This document shows positions 24,419 through 31,778 of a DNA stretch of 40,483 nt, piece by piece. Below the pieces are notes generated by a model that saw only the letters and a list, made by a program, of their open reading frames with translations, was not told where the DNA came from and searched no databases. This DNA is from Rhodospirillaceae bacterium UBA3470 (lineage in GTDB: Bacteria; Pseudomonadota; Alphaproteobacteria; Rhodospirillales; Casp-alpha2), in assembly GCA_002378125.1 (NCBI GenBank), contig DFRF01000171.1:1-40483 (forward strand), given 5' to 3'. The stretch's first letter is position 1. The number at the start of each line of letters is the position of its first letter. The position numbers and the translations under genes were made by a program.

Positions 24419-24742
24419 CTAAGGCCCTTTTTGATTAGCGGCGCGAGAATTTAATTTGCCGAAAAAGGCCGCACTATTTGACGGTGTGCGCACGGAGCTC
24501 GACTTCGACGGCGCTGCCAAAATACCACCCCCACCGGTTACCTGCACGACCCCGCTCTGGAGCCTGGCCCGACGCACTAAAACATCCCGTTGCTTATTAG
24601 ATAACTGTGTATCAGGTTTACCCAGGTACACACCGGGTTCAAATTTGGTAATGCGATCGCGCTTATCATCCAGGCATCCCGTGAGGACAACGCCGGCGAT
24701 TATCAGGACGCTTACAGTCCGAAGCGTGTAAAGGGCCTTCAT
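24419..24742 (-). CDS. Small lipoprotein encoded inside the formate dehydrogenase operon
   Basis: Precursor of 107 residues. The N-terminus MKALYTLRTVSVLIIAGVVL is followed by TGC, giving the lipobox VLTGC with the lipidated cysteine at about residue 23. The mature part is polar: FEPGVYLGKPDTQLSNKQRD, a basic stretch, VTGGGG and a Ser/Asn-rich tail. I chose ATG 24742 because the signal peptide begins there; the longer frame from 24868 would put it internally. There is an AGGGATAAGAG stretch before the start. It lies between the Fe-S and cytochrome b genes, in the same orientation, separated from the former by a strong stem-loop. No function recognised; a complex accessory or envelope protein is possible. 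Confidence 0.75.
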   Translation of the reverse strand: MKALYTLRTVSVLIIAGVVLTGCLDDKRDRITKFEPGVYLGKPDTQLSNKQRDVLVRRARLQSGVVQVTGGGGILAAPSKSSSVRTPSNSAAFFGKLNSRAANQKGP

Positions 24743-24830
24743 GCCGCTCTTATCCCTATCCCGTCTCAATATGTCCCCGAAAAATTTGGTTACCCGACGG
24801 TATCCGCAAATCTCGGGGATTAATAACGCA

Positions 24831-24866
24831 GGGCGGCGGCATCCCGTATATTGGATACCGCCGCCC
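24831..24866. terminator. Strong intercistronic stem-loop between fdoH and the lipoprotein gene
   Basis: GGGCGGCGG-C-ATCC and GGAT-A-CCGCCGCCC form a 9-bp perfect GC stem plus a 4-bp inner stem across one C/A mismatch, with an 8-nt loop. It lies 22 bp past the Fe-S subunit stop in the operon direction. On the minus strand it is followed by TGCGTTATTAATC, not a U-tract, so it may be an attenuator or an RNA-processing/stability hairpin rather than a classical terminator. Confidence 0.6.
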
Positions 24867-24887
24867 AAATCGCTTACATCTACGAGT

Positions 24888-25484
24888 TTAAGACCCCGCC
24901 TTCAACTGATAAGCGGTACCCCAACCCCAAGCGCCAGAGCCGAAGCCACGGCTAACGATCCGCTCGCGATAAATGTTGCTGAGCATGTCGCCGTCGCCGC
25001 CCAAGAGAGCCTTGGTCGAGCACATTTCGGCGCAAAGCGGCAGCTTACCTTCCGCTAGGCGGTTCTTGCCGTACTTCTGGAACTCAGCGGAGGAGTTGTC
25101 GTCCTCCGGACCGCCGGCGCAGAAAGTACACTTGTCCATTTTTCCGCGGCTACCATAATTGCCCGCCTGCGGGTATTGCGGCGCCCCAAAGGGACAAGCA
25201 AAAAAGCAATAGCCACACCCGATACAGAGATCTTTCGAGTGAAGAACCACGCCTTCTTCGGTTTCGTAAATGCAATCCACGGGGCAAACCGCAATGCACG
25301 GTGCGTCAGAGCAGTGCATGCAAGCCACAGATATGGACCGCTCGCCTGGCTTCCCATCATTGATGGTGACTACGCGGCGACGGTTGACGCCCCATGGTAC
25401 CTCATGTTCGTTTTTACATGCGGTGACACAAGCGTTGCATTCAATGCAGCGCTCGGCATCGCAAAGGAACTTCATTCTTGCCAT
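24888..25484 (-). CDS. fdoH: Formate dehydrogenase iron-sulfur (beta) subunit
   Basis: Four-cluster ferredoxin-like subunit of 198 residues. It has the four cysteine groups of DMSO-reductase-family electron-transfer subunits: CIECNACVTAC (residues 13-23), CMHCSDAPCIAVC, CIGCGYCFFAC, and CTFC with CAEMC. These conduct electrons from the catalytic subunit to the cytochrome. It is shorter than E. coli FdoH (300 residues), lacks the C-terminal membrane helix, and so resembles the short FdhB type (Wolinella, Methylorubrum FDH3). There is no own signal peptide; it is expected to be exported as a complex with the Tat-carrying catalytic subunit. Good AAGGAGAAG site; 17 bp after the catalytic gene. 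Confidence 0.93.
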   Translation of the reverse strand: MARMKFLCDAERCIECNACVTACKNEHEVPWGVNRRRVVTINDGKPGERSISVACMHCSDAPCIAVCPVDCIYETEEGVVLHSKDLCIGCGYCFFACPFGAPQYPQAGNYGSRGKMDKCTFCAGGPEDDNSSAEFQKYGKNRLAEGKLPLCAEMCSTKALLGGDGDMLSNIYRERIVSRGFGSGAWGWGTAYQLKAGS

Positions 25485-25501
25485 GATACTTCTCCTTTAC
25501 C

Positions 25502-28369
25502 TTACGCTGCTTCAATTCTGCAGAGGGTTGTCTTGGTTTCCTGCATTTGGGTCACCGAGTCATACCCGTAGGTACCGCACATATTGGACGCTTCACCCAA
25601 CACGTAAGGATCACTACCCTCCGGGTATTTTGACCTGAGGTCTTTGCCCTGCCAATGACCACCAAAGTGGAACGGCATAAAGGCGACACCTTGGGCAACA
25701 CGTTCGGTTACCAAGGCTTTAACAAGAACCTTGCCGCCCTCGGGTGAATAAACCCACATGTCTGCACCATCGCGGATACCGGCATTGTTGGCATCCACGG
25801 GGTGAACTTCACAGAACATGTCTTGCTGCAATTCAGCCAACCATTTCACTGACCGGCTCTCATCACCGCCACCCTCATATTCAACCAAGCGTCCGGATGT
25901 GAGGATCGTCGGAAAGTCTTTCGAGAAGTCTTTCTTCTGAATGGACGCGTACATGGTCGGAAGGCGATAGGCCTTTTTGTCCTTGTACGTAGAGTACTTG
26001 GGCAGCAGATCGCGCCGGGGCGTGTACAACGGTTCACGATGCAGGGGCACCGGATCCGGGAACGTCCAGACGACGGTCCGCGCTTTCGCGTTCCCGAAAG
26101 GCGCACAGCCGTGCTTAATGGCAACCCGCTGGATACCGCCGGAGAGGTCGGTTTTCCAGTTGGTCTTGTCCCCGGCGACCTTTTCGATGGCGGCGCGCTC
26201 GTCGGCGGTCAGGTCCGAATCCCAGCCTAGCTTCTTCAGCATGGCCATGCTGAATTCGGGGTGACCATCCTTGAGTTCGTTACCGACCGGGTAGGAGCCC
26301 TCAGCCAGAAGGTTTTCACCCTTACGCTCCACGCCGAAGCGAGCCCGGAAGTTCAAACCACCTTCAGCAACCGGCTTCGACGGATCATAAAGAACCGGCG
26401 TCCCCGGGTGCTTCATTTCAGCGGTCCCCCAGCACGGCCACGGCAGACCATAGTAGTCACCATCGGCCGGACCGCCGCGCGCAAGGAGCGTGGTCTTGTC
26501 GAAGGTGGATTGGTTCTGCATGTGCGTGCGGAGGCGTTCGGGTGACTGCCCCGTGTAACCAATCGTCCACATGCCCTTATTGAATTCGCGGGTCACGTCT
26601 TCGATTAGCGGCTCGTCATTGTTGACTTTGATGTTCTTGAACATCTCTTTCTCAAAGCCGAGCTTTTTCGCAAGTTTGTAAATGATCGTGTGATCCGGTA
26701 GCGATTCGTAAACCGGGTCGACGATCTTTTCACGCCATTGCAAAGAGCGGTTGGACGCAGTCACGGAACCATAGGTTTCGAACTGTGTCGCCGCTGGTAA
26801 CACGTAGATACCATCCTTGCGGTCCGGAATGACGGCGGCGAAGGTCGGCACCGGATCGATAATCACCATCAAATCCAGCTTCTCCATCGCAGTCTTCATT
26901 TCCGGCAAGCGGGTTTGCGAGTTCACAGCGTGACCCCACAGGACCATGGCCCGGACGTTGTCCGGCTGGTCTATATTCTTCTTGTCTTCAAGAATACCGT
27001 CGATCCAGCGGCTGACCGGAATGCCCTTGGACTGCATCAGTTTCTCGGATGCAAAACGACCTTTCAGATAGTCGTAGTCTACATCCCAGACCCGCGCCCA
27101 GTGCTTCCACGAACCCTTCTTTAGACCATAATAGCCCGGTAAGGAGTGCGACAGGATGCAGAAGTCGGTGGCACCTTGAACGTTATCGTGGCCGCGGAAA
27201 ATATTGGCGCCGCCGCCCGAGCGACCGATGTTGCCAAGCGCCAACATCAGTATGCAATAGGCCCTTGTGTTGTTGTTGCCGTTGGTGTGCTGGGTGCCGC
27301 CCATACACCATACGATGGTGCCGGGGCGGTTGTTGGCCAGCGTCCGGGCAACCCGCTTGAGTTGCGCACCCGGAACACCGGTGACCCGCTCGGTCTCTTC
27401 CGGCGTCCATTTCGCGACCTCGGACCGGATCTGATCCATACCCCAAACGCGCTGTTTGATGTATTGCTTATCTTCCCAGCCATTTTCGAAGATGTGATGC
27501 AGGATACCCCAGATCAGCGCCACGTCCGTGCCTGGACGGAAACGCACGAACTCATCGGCGTGGGCCGCCGTCCGCGTGAACCGTGGGTCACACACGATCA
27601 AAGCCGAGTTGTTCTGCTCTTTCGCCTTGAGGATATGCTGCACAGCTACAGGGTGCGCCTCTGCCGGATTCGAGCCGATCAGGAACATGGCACGCGAATT
27701 ATGCATGTCATTGTAGCTGTTCGTCATCGCACCATAGCCCCAGGTGTTCGCAACACCAGCAACCGTAGTCGAGTGACAGATCCGAGCCTGGTGATCGCCG
27801 TTGTTCGAGCCCCAGAAGGCATAAAACTTTCGGAACAGGTAGGACTGCTCGTTATTGAACTTGGCAGAACCCAGCCAGTAGACGGAATCTGGACCGGACG
27901 ACTTGCGGATGTCGAGCATCTTATCGCCGATCTCGTTGATCGCGTCATCCCAGCTCAATTTCTTCCACTGGCCACCTTCCAATTTCATTGGGTAGCGCAG
28001 ACGCCGCTCATTGTGGGCATGTTCGCGGACGGCAGCTCCCTTGGCACAGTGCGCACCTAGGTTGAAGGGGCTTTCAAAGCCCGGTTCCTGACCAACCCAC
28101 ACACCATTGGCAACTTCACCGACAACGGTGCAGCCGACTGAGCAGTGCGTACATACAGATTTGATTTTACTGATTTTTGCGGTCGCAGCTTGGGCTTTCG
28201 CCTGCTTTGCCATACCCAAAGGTGTGGCTGCCGCGAGCGCGGCCCCTCCAGCGGTGAGTCCTGAGCGTTTCAGGAAAGTCCGGCGGTCCATCGAACCACC
28301 GATCACACCAGCCAAGGCCTTCTTCAAACGGGGGCCATTCGCCACCCCGTTGCTCTTTTTCGTGAGCAT
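25502..28369 (-). CDS. fdoG: Periplasmic formate dehydrogenase catalytic (alpha) subunit with Tat signal
   Basis: Mo/W-bis-MGD enzyme of 955 residues. A Tat signal, MDRRTFLKRSGLTAGGAALA (twin Arg29-Arg30), follows a 26-residue lead that is usual in this FDH type. The MopB [4Fe-4S] ligands are Cys73, Cys76, Cys80 and Cys108. The metal ligand is Cys198 with His199 in QARICHSTTVAG, a cysteine enzyme. Further family signatures are GNIGRSGGGANIFRGHDNVQ near residue 385, WGHAVNSQTRLPEM and the C-terminal FGGHWQGKD. The gene is preceded by a Tat-target small protein and a chaperone gene. It oxidises formate in the periplasm and feeds the quinone pool through the other two subunits. AGGGAG ribosome site. 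Resembles FDH3 of Methylorubrum. Confidence 0.95.
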   Translation of the reverse strand: MLTKKSNGVANGPRLKKALAGVIGGSMDRRTFLKRSGLTAGGAALAAATPLGMAKQAKAQAATAKISKIKSVCTHCSVGCTVVGEVANGVWVGQEPGFESPFNLGAHCAKGAAVREHAHNERRLRYPMKLEGGQWKKLSWDDAINEIGDKMLDIRKSSGPDSVYWLGSAKFNNEQSYLFRKFYAFWGSNNGDHQARICHSTTVAGVANTWGYGAMTNSYNDMHNSRAMFLIGSNPAEAHPVAVQHILKAKEQNNSALIVCDPRFTRTAAHADEFVRFRPGTDVALIWGILHHIFENGWEDKQYIKQRVWGMDQIRSEVAKWTPEETERVTGVPGAQLKRVARTLANNRPGTIVWCMGGTQHTNGNNNTRAYCILMLALGNIGRSGGGANIFRGHDNVQGATDFCILSHSLPGYYGLKKGSWKHWARVWDVDYDYLKGRFASEKLMQSKGIPVSRWIDGILEDKKNIDQPDNVRAMVLWGHAVNSQTRLPEMKTAMEKLDLMVIIDPVPTFAAVIPDRKDGIYVLPAATQFETYGSVTASNRSLQWREKIVDPVYESLPDHTIIYKLAKKLGFEKEMFKNIKVNNDEPLIEDVTREFNKGMWTIGYTGQSPERLRTHMQNQSTFDKTTLLARGGPADGDYYGLPWPCWGTAEMKHPGTPVLYDPSKPVAEGGLNFRARFGVERKGENLLAEGSYPVGNELKDGHPEFSMAMLKKLGWDSDLTADERAAIEKVAGDKTNWKTDLSGGIQRVAIKHGCAPFGNAKARTVVWTFPDPVPLHREPLYTPRRDLLPKYSTYKDKKAYRLPTMYASIQKKDFSKDFPTILTSGRLVEYEGGGDESRSVKWLAELQQDMFCEVHPVDANNAGIRDGADMWVYSPEGGKVLVKALVTERVAQGVAFMPFHFGGHWQGKDLRSKYPEGSDPYVLGEASNMCGTYGYDSVTQMQETKTTLCRIEAA

Positions 28370-28395
28370 AGAAATTTACTCCCTATGGCTTGTGG

Positions 28396-28590
28396 TTAAA
28401 ACCGTGCGAGCTCGTAATACTTCATTACGTGCTTTGTTTCCTGATAGCCGGACTTTTGCCCGCTCTCAGGTGTCGCTGCCTTAGCGTCATTCGATGAAAG
28501 CGCAACCGCCGCACCCGCAGCGGCGCCGGTAATCCCGGCGGCCTTCAGGAATTCACGTCTCGGCAGGGTTTTGGCATCTTTGTCTGCCAT
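28396..28590 (-). CDS. Formate dehydrogenase region Tat-target small protein
   Basis: 64 residues, MADKDAKTLPRREFLKAAG then an alanine-rich stretch (GAAAGAAVALS). The twin-arginine RREFLK motif lies close to the N-terminus and the C-terminal tail, YQETKHVMKYYELARF, is polar and aromatic. This matches the small twin-arginine 'FDH region' family (TIGR02811 type), almost always found directly upstream of Tat-exported FDH catalytic subunits. Its job is unproven; an assembly or quality-control role is suspected. ATG 28590 is preceded by GGGAGA. The gene is 26 bp before the fdoG start. Confidence 0.85.
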   Translation of the reverse strand: MADKDAKTLPRREFLKAAGITGAAAGAAVALSSNDAKAATPESGQKSGYQETKHVMKYYELARF

Positions 28591-28676
28591 GATCTTCTCC
28601 CTACTGTTAACTCCCAAATACGTTTCGTCTCAAACCGGCGTTCATGTGAGCGCCAGGGTTACTGCACGACCGATCG

Positions 28677-29360
28677 TCAGGCCGTCATCTCAAATGCCTC
28701 GGCCTCCACCGCCATGAAAAATTTTCCGACGGAGCCCACGGGCATATAGAAGACGGCCGCGTCGGCCCCCTCCAAATCTCCGAACAACCGGGCGGCCCAA
28801 GGGGCTAGGTGTCTTTGGAAAAACGATTTTTGCTTGACCAGCCCCACACCTTCGCAGCTCCGAGCACCGAGCGTACCGGTGATCAGGCCATGCATTACCT
28901 CACACAGGAAGGCGATATGGTCTTCCGGCTCTTTATTGAGCCCCGACACGGTAATGCCGAGTTCCAAGAGATCCTGGCGTAGGTTGGCCAAAGGTTTATC
29001 ATTGATGAAGCCGGTCCGATAGAAGGATGCCGTCGGCGTGATTTCGCCGCCGGCTCCGAAACCATAGAACAGGCGCGTATATTCGTCCTCCACCTGAGCG
29101 CGCGGGGTCCGGGTGGCAAGTGTTCCTAGGTTGGACAAGGCGACGCCCATCTCGGTGCTGTCATCGGCATCGGCGAGGTCGCGCACAATTTCCAAGGTTT
29201 CGTCGGAGGGCGGCGACGTAAGCACGCGCGCCAAGAGTCCATAAACGTTCGCCCGCAGCATATCCTCAACAGATATAGCGGTCGCCGTTTCAGTCTCTGT
29301 CTGATGCGGATGCGTAGGCCCTGCAGGAACGGCGCCATCCGATACTGTGTCTGCTCGCAA
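28677..29360 (-). CDS. TorD/DmsD-like chaperone for formate dehydrogenase
   Basis: All-helical chaperone of up to 227 residues. Recognisable parts are MLRANVYGLLARVLTSPP (near residue 34), VEDEYTRLFYGFGAGGEITP, ASFYRTGFINDKPLANLRQD and PEDHIAFLCEVMHGLITG; EPEDHI and FYGFG are typical of the NarJ/TorD family. These chaperones bind the Tat signal and help insert the cofactor before export. The start is uncertain: TTG 29360 is the most upstream option (in-frame TAA just before, AAGGA 9 nt away), while ATG 29261 would remove a 33-residue low-complexity leader. It is the first gene of the formate dehydrogenase string, behind a 460-bp promoter region. Confidence 0.85.
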   Translation of the reverse strand: MRADTVSDGAVPAGPTHPHQTETETATAISVEDMLRANVYGLLARVLTSPPSDETLEIVRDLADADDSTEMGVALSNLGTLATRTPRAQVEDEYTRLFYGFGAGGEITPTASFYRTGFINDKPLANLRQDLLELGITVSGLNKEPEDHIAFLCEVMHGLITGTLGARSCEGVGLVKQKSFFQRHLAPWAARLFGDLEGADAAVFYMPVGSVGKFFMAVEAEAFEMTA

Positions 29361-29383
29361 GAATATCGGTCCTTATTTCACGT

Positions 29384-29401
29384 ACTCCGCCGTCGCGGAG
29401 T
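29384..29401 (-). other. Hairpin in the 5' leader of the chaperone gene
   Basis: ACTCCGC-CGTC-GCGGAGT, 7 bp perfect, 4-nt loop, 24-41 nt upstream of the chaperone start on the minus strand. No T-run follows. It may influence translation of the TTG start codon, or be part of an operator. Confidence 0.35.
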
Positions 29402-29441
29402 GTACTCTCGATTTACACACGTACCTTCTGGGACATGCTAA

Positions 29442-29467
29442 TTGCGAATTGCCTTATGCAATTGCAA
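29442..29467. promoter_or_regulatory. Near-perfect inverted repeat, candidate operator of the formate dehydrogenase operon
   Basis: TTGCGAATTGC-CTTAT-GCAATTGCAA: a 10-bp symmetric repeat with a single extra G in the left arm, 80-110 bp upstream of the chaperone start. The left arm contains TTGCGAA, which recurs nearby and upstream of the polyferredoxin gene. The regulator is not identified in this window. Confidence 0.45.
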
Positions 29468-29822
29468 ATTATCGCTCTGTATTGGTTCGCAAGTCAACGG
29501 GTGTTTAGCCAGAATCTAAAAATTTTAATAAAAAAAAATCTTTTATTATCAGTTAGATAGGGAGCATGGCCGTTCGCTTATTGATGTTGCAACGCCGCAA
29601 TTTGACACTTCAAATAAAGCAGTGAACCACGCTCTAGTTGCGAATGCGTATCGATACCATTTTTTGTAAAGACCTAGCCACGATATTTCAAATACTTAGG
29701 AATTTACTAATGAAAAAGATATGGACATTTGACGTGTCGGGTCATTTACATTGCAGCGCACAAAAATTAATTGTGCAAAATTTATTTGTAGGTAAAAATT
29801 TTTAGCGGATTATGCAGCGAAA

Positions 29823-30614
29823 TCACGCGTCCTTGGCCCCGGCATCACCTTCGTCGCTCGGAACGGTAGTATTTCCAACATTTTGCGGGCGCCCCTGTTC
29901 ACCCGAATCGTCCGATGTCGCCGCCACAGACTTCGCCTCATCGTCGCTCTCCGGATCGGCCACTTCGGCTGTCTCGGTTGCTCCGGGCGTCTCGCCGTCC
30001 CCCTGCTCGTCCGCCTCTTCAGGCTGGTCATACCCCTGGCCAGGCTTGTAGCTCGACTGTGTCGCTGCGTCGATCAGTTTATCGATGACCCGGAAGTTCT
30101 CAGCGTAGTCATCCAGGCCGTCCTGAAAACCGAACAAGGGATCGCTGCGCCACAGGATCTTAAGCGCCCGGTTACGGATGAACTCCGGAATATTGTGGGC
30201 CAGGAACGGAGTGAAATCGGAATCCTTATCCAGGTTCTCAAGTGGTGGAAGGGCGCTCACCACCTCTTCTTCCTCGGGCGTCAATTCCCGTTCCGGTAAA
30301 TCCGCCGCCAAGGCCTCTACCGAGACGGTGCCGTCAGACGACGGCGCTTCGAAAGCGCCCCCCACTTCTTCGCTACGCTCTGCGTCCGCCAGCGGTGTCA
30401 TGGGCGGCACGAAATTCCGGTTCAGTACGCCGCCAGGAAGATTCGCCGGATCGGGTAGATCCTCAAACCCGGCGGGCACGTCGCGCTGCGGCGGCGCGTC
30501 TTCCAACGGCGGAACATCAACATGCAGAGCAGCCGTGTTCTCGGCCTCGCTAGCCCCACCTTTCGTCTTAAGGCGCGACCACCGCGCCATGCGCCCTTCG
30601 CCCCGCTCAGCCAT
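29823..30614 (-). CDS. DUF3306 protein (formate dehydrogenase accessory)
   Basis: Acidic protein of about 263 residues, with a conserved middle (DSDFTPFLAHNIPEFIRNRA, LKILWRSDPLFGFQDGLDDY) flanked by low-complexity, Pro/Glu/Asp-rich tails. The FLAHNIPEFIRNRALKILWR segment is the DUF3306 core. Proteins of this kind are found almost only beside DUF3305, FdhD/MobA and Tat-exported FDH genes, so an assembly role for the periplasmic enzyme is likely, but no activity is known. ATG 30614, with GGGAG 5 nt upstream, overlaps the DUF3305 stop by 8 bp; ATG 30590 (MARWSRLK) is an alternative. Confidence 0.82.
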   Translation of the reverse strand: MAERGEGRMARWSRLKTKGGASEAENTAALHVDVPPLEDAPPQRDVPAGFEDLPDPANLPGGVLNRNFVPPMTPLADAERSEEVGGAFEAPSSDGTVSVEALAADLPERELTPEEEEVVSALPPLENLDKDSDFTPFLAHNIPEFIRNRALKILWRSDPLFGFQDGLDDYAENFRVIDKLIDAATQSSYKPGQGYDQPEEADEQGDGETPGATETAEVADPESDDEAKSVAATSDDSGEQGRPQNVGNTTVPSDEGDAGAKDA

Positions 30615-31152
30615 GACCGCTCCCATTGCCGCCGCGAACGGGCGGCGAGTGGTGGGAGAAATCCCCCTTGCGCGGATCATAGGCCTTCTTGTTCCTACGC
30701 TTCTTGAAGGGCTCGTCTACGTGGTAACTGTCCACGAACTGCTGTACCCACGCGCCGATTTGATCGGGCATGGGTACGCCCTCGACGATTTCCTCATCGC
30801 CTTCCGTGTAGCTTTCCGCCTCATAGGGGCAGACTGTGGCTAGGAACGGCATGATTTCTGGTTCATCCGCCTCGGTGCCGCGGGTCAGGACAACATAAAC
30901 ATGCGGCGGCACGTTTGTTAGATTCGCGCGGTAGCCCTCCGTCTCACGGCGGAACAATTCGATATCCAATGTCCCGATTAAGAAGTGTTCCCAGTCCTCG
31001 CCGGCGCGCAACGGCAGCCACTCGGTCGGGGACACCAAAGGCGCGGCACCCGGGATCACCCCCACCGGCTCCCAGGTGTAGTCGGCCCAGCGGCTATCTA
31101 TCTCGCGGCGTTCGACCACTATGCCGACGCGCATGCTTTGCAAAGCGCTCAT
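30607..31152 (-). CDS. DUF3305 protein (formate dehydrogenase accessory)
   Basis: Protein of 181 residues: MRVGIVVERREIDSRWADYT, WEPVGVIPG, LRAGEDWEHFLIGTLDIELF, RRETEGYRANLTNVPPHVYV and ATVCPYEAESYTEG, the typical DUF3305 pattern of a small alpha/beta domain without metal motif. Its C-terminal third is basic (KKRRNKKAYDPRKGD). It occurs with DUF3306, FdhD, MobA and the Tat-exported enzyme. No biochemical function known. The gene start (31152) overlaps the mobA stop by 4 bp (ATGA), and its end overlaps DUF3306, consistent with one fdhD-mobA-DUF3305-DUF3306 operon. Confidence 0.87.
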   Translation of the reverse strand: MSALQSMRVGIVVERREIDSRWADYTWEPVGVIPGAAPLVSPTEWLPLRAGEDWEHFLIGTLDIELFRRETEGYRANLTNVPPHVYVVLTRGTEADEPEIMPFLATVCPYEAESYTEGDEEIVEGVPMPDQIGAWVQQFVDSYHVDEPFKKRRNKKAYDPRKGDFSHHSPPVRGGNGSGHG

Positions 31153-31778
31153 GCTGCACCCCGTTGGCCCAGGAGGAGGCGCGCTTCCTCCAGATTCTCC
31201 GGCCGGTTTACGTTAAAGAAAGGATCTATGCCATCAGCGTCAACCGCGAAACTCACGTGCGCAGTTCGGTAGCGGGCCGTCCAGCGGTCGATCTTGCGCA
31301 TCTCTTCGTTCTCCATGACGGCCCGCAACTCGTCCATGAGTCGCAGCGGCCAGAGCGCGAATACCGGATGGGCGCGATCTTGCGACATCGCACAGACGAT
31401 CTCTGCCCCCTCTTCCGCGACGGCGGCATGAAACCGCGCCACCATATCAGCTGGCAGAAACGGTGCATCGGTAGCGAAGGATGCCAGCCATTTGGCTGCC
31501 GGCGCCTCACGCCGCGCCCAATCCATGCCCGTCAAAATGCCCGCCAACGGCCCAGCGAAGTCGCCGATGACGTCGGAAGCGACCGGCAAATTGTACTCTC
31601 GGAACCGGTCCGGGTCGCCGTTCGCGTTAAGCACAAGTGCATCCACCTGCGGACGGGCACGAGAGATCACCCAGTCCAAGATGCGTTGGCCTTCCAATTC
31701 CAGCAGGCTTTTGTCGCCACCACCCATACGCCGCGCCATGCCGCCAGCCAGTAAAACACCGACAGTGCCGGTGTTCAT
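31149..31778 (-). CDS. mobA: Molybdenum cofactor guanylyltransferase MobA
   Basis: Nucleotidyltransferase of 209 residues that attaches GMP to molybdopterin to make the (bis-)MGD cofactor used by formate dehydrogenases. The N-terminal GTP-binding loop VLLAGGMARRMGGGDKSLLE (residues 8-27) is the MobA signature, followed by LNANGDPDRFREY, DFAGPLAGILTGMDWA and ASFATDAPFLPADMV. It is smaller in the C-terminus than some homologues but complete. It is sandwiched by 4-bp overlaps with fdhD (upstream) and DUF3305 (downstream), so translation is coupled. It probably serves both dehydrogenases of the region. Confidence 0.93.
   Translation of the reverse strand: MNTGTVGVLLAGGMARRMGGGDKSLLELEGQRILDWVISRARPQVDALVLNANGDPDRFREYNLPVASDVIGDFAGPLAGILTGMDWARREAPAAKWLASFATDAPFLPADMVARFHAAVAEEGAEIVCAMSQDRAHPVFALWPLRLMDELRAVMENEEMRKIDRWTARYRTAHVSFAVDADGIDPFFNVNRPENLEEARLLLGQRGAA

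Larger units (their letters stand above)
29361..29822. promoter_or_regulatory. A/T-rich 462-bp upstream region of the periplasmic formate dehydrogenase operon
   Basis: The gap between the DUF3306 stop and the chaperone start is the most A/T-rich stretch in the window. It contains TTGCGAA or its complement at 29442, 29486 and 29638, a near-perfect inverted repeat at 29442-29467, a perfect 7-bp hairpin at 29384-29401 (5' leader) and GCACAA-AAATTAA-TTGTGC at 29758-29776, just past the DUF3306 stop. A 31-codon frame (29710-29805, plus) has no support. It likely holds the promoter for the leftward operon and the end of the DUF3306 transcript. Confidence 0.55.

Noticed and set aside
18972..28369. 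Selenocysteine formate dehydrogenases
   Set aside because: Both catalytic subunits have a TGC/TGT cysteine codon at the ligand position (RLCHAS and RICHST), with no in-frame TGA.
29710..29805. 31-codon plus-strand frame MKKIWTFDV... in the FDH promoter region
   Set aside because: No Shine-Dalgarno and no family; chance frame in A/T-rich DNA.
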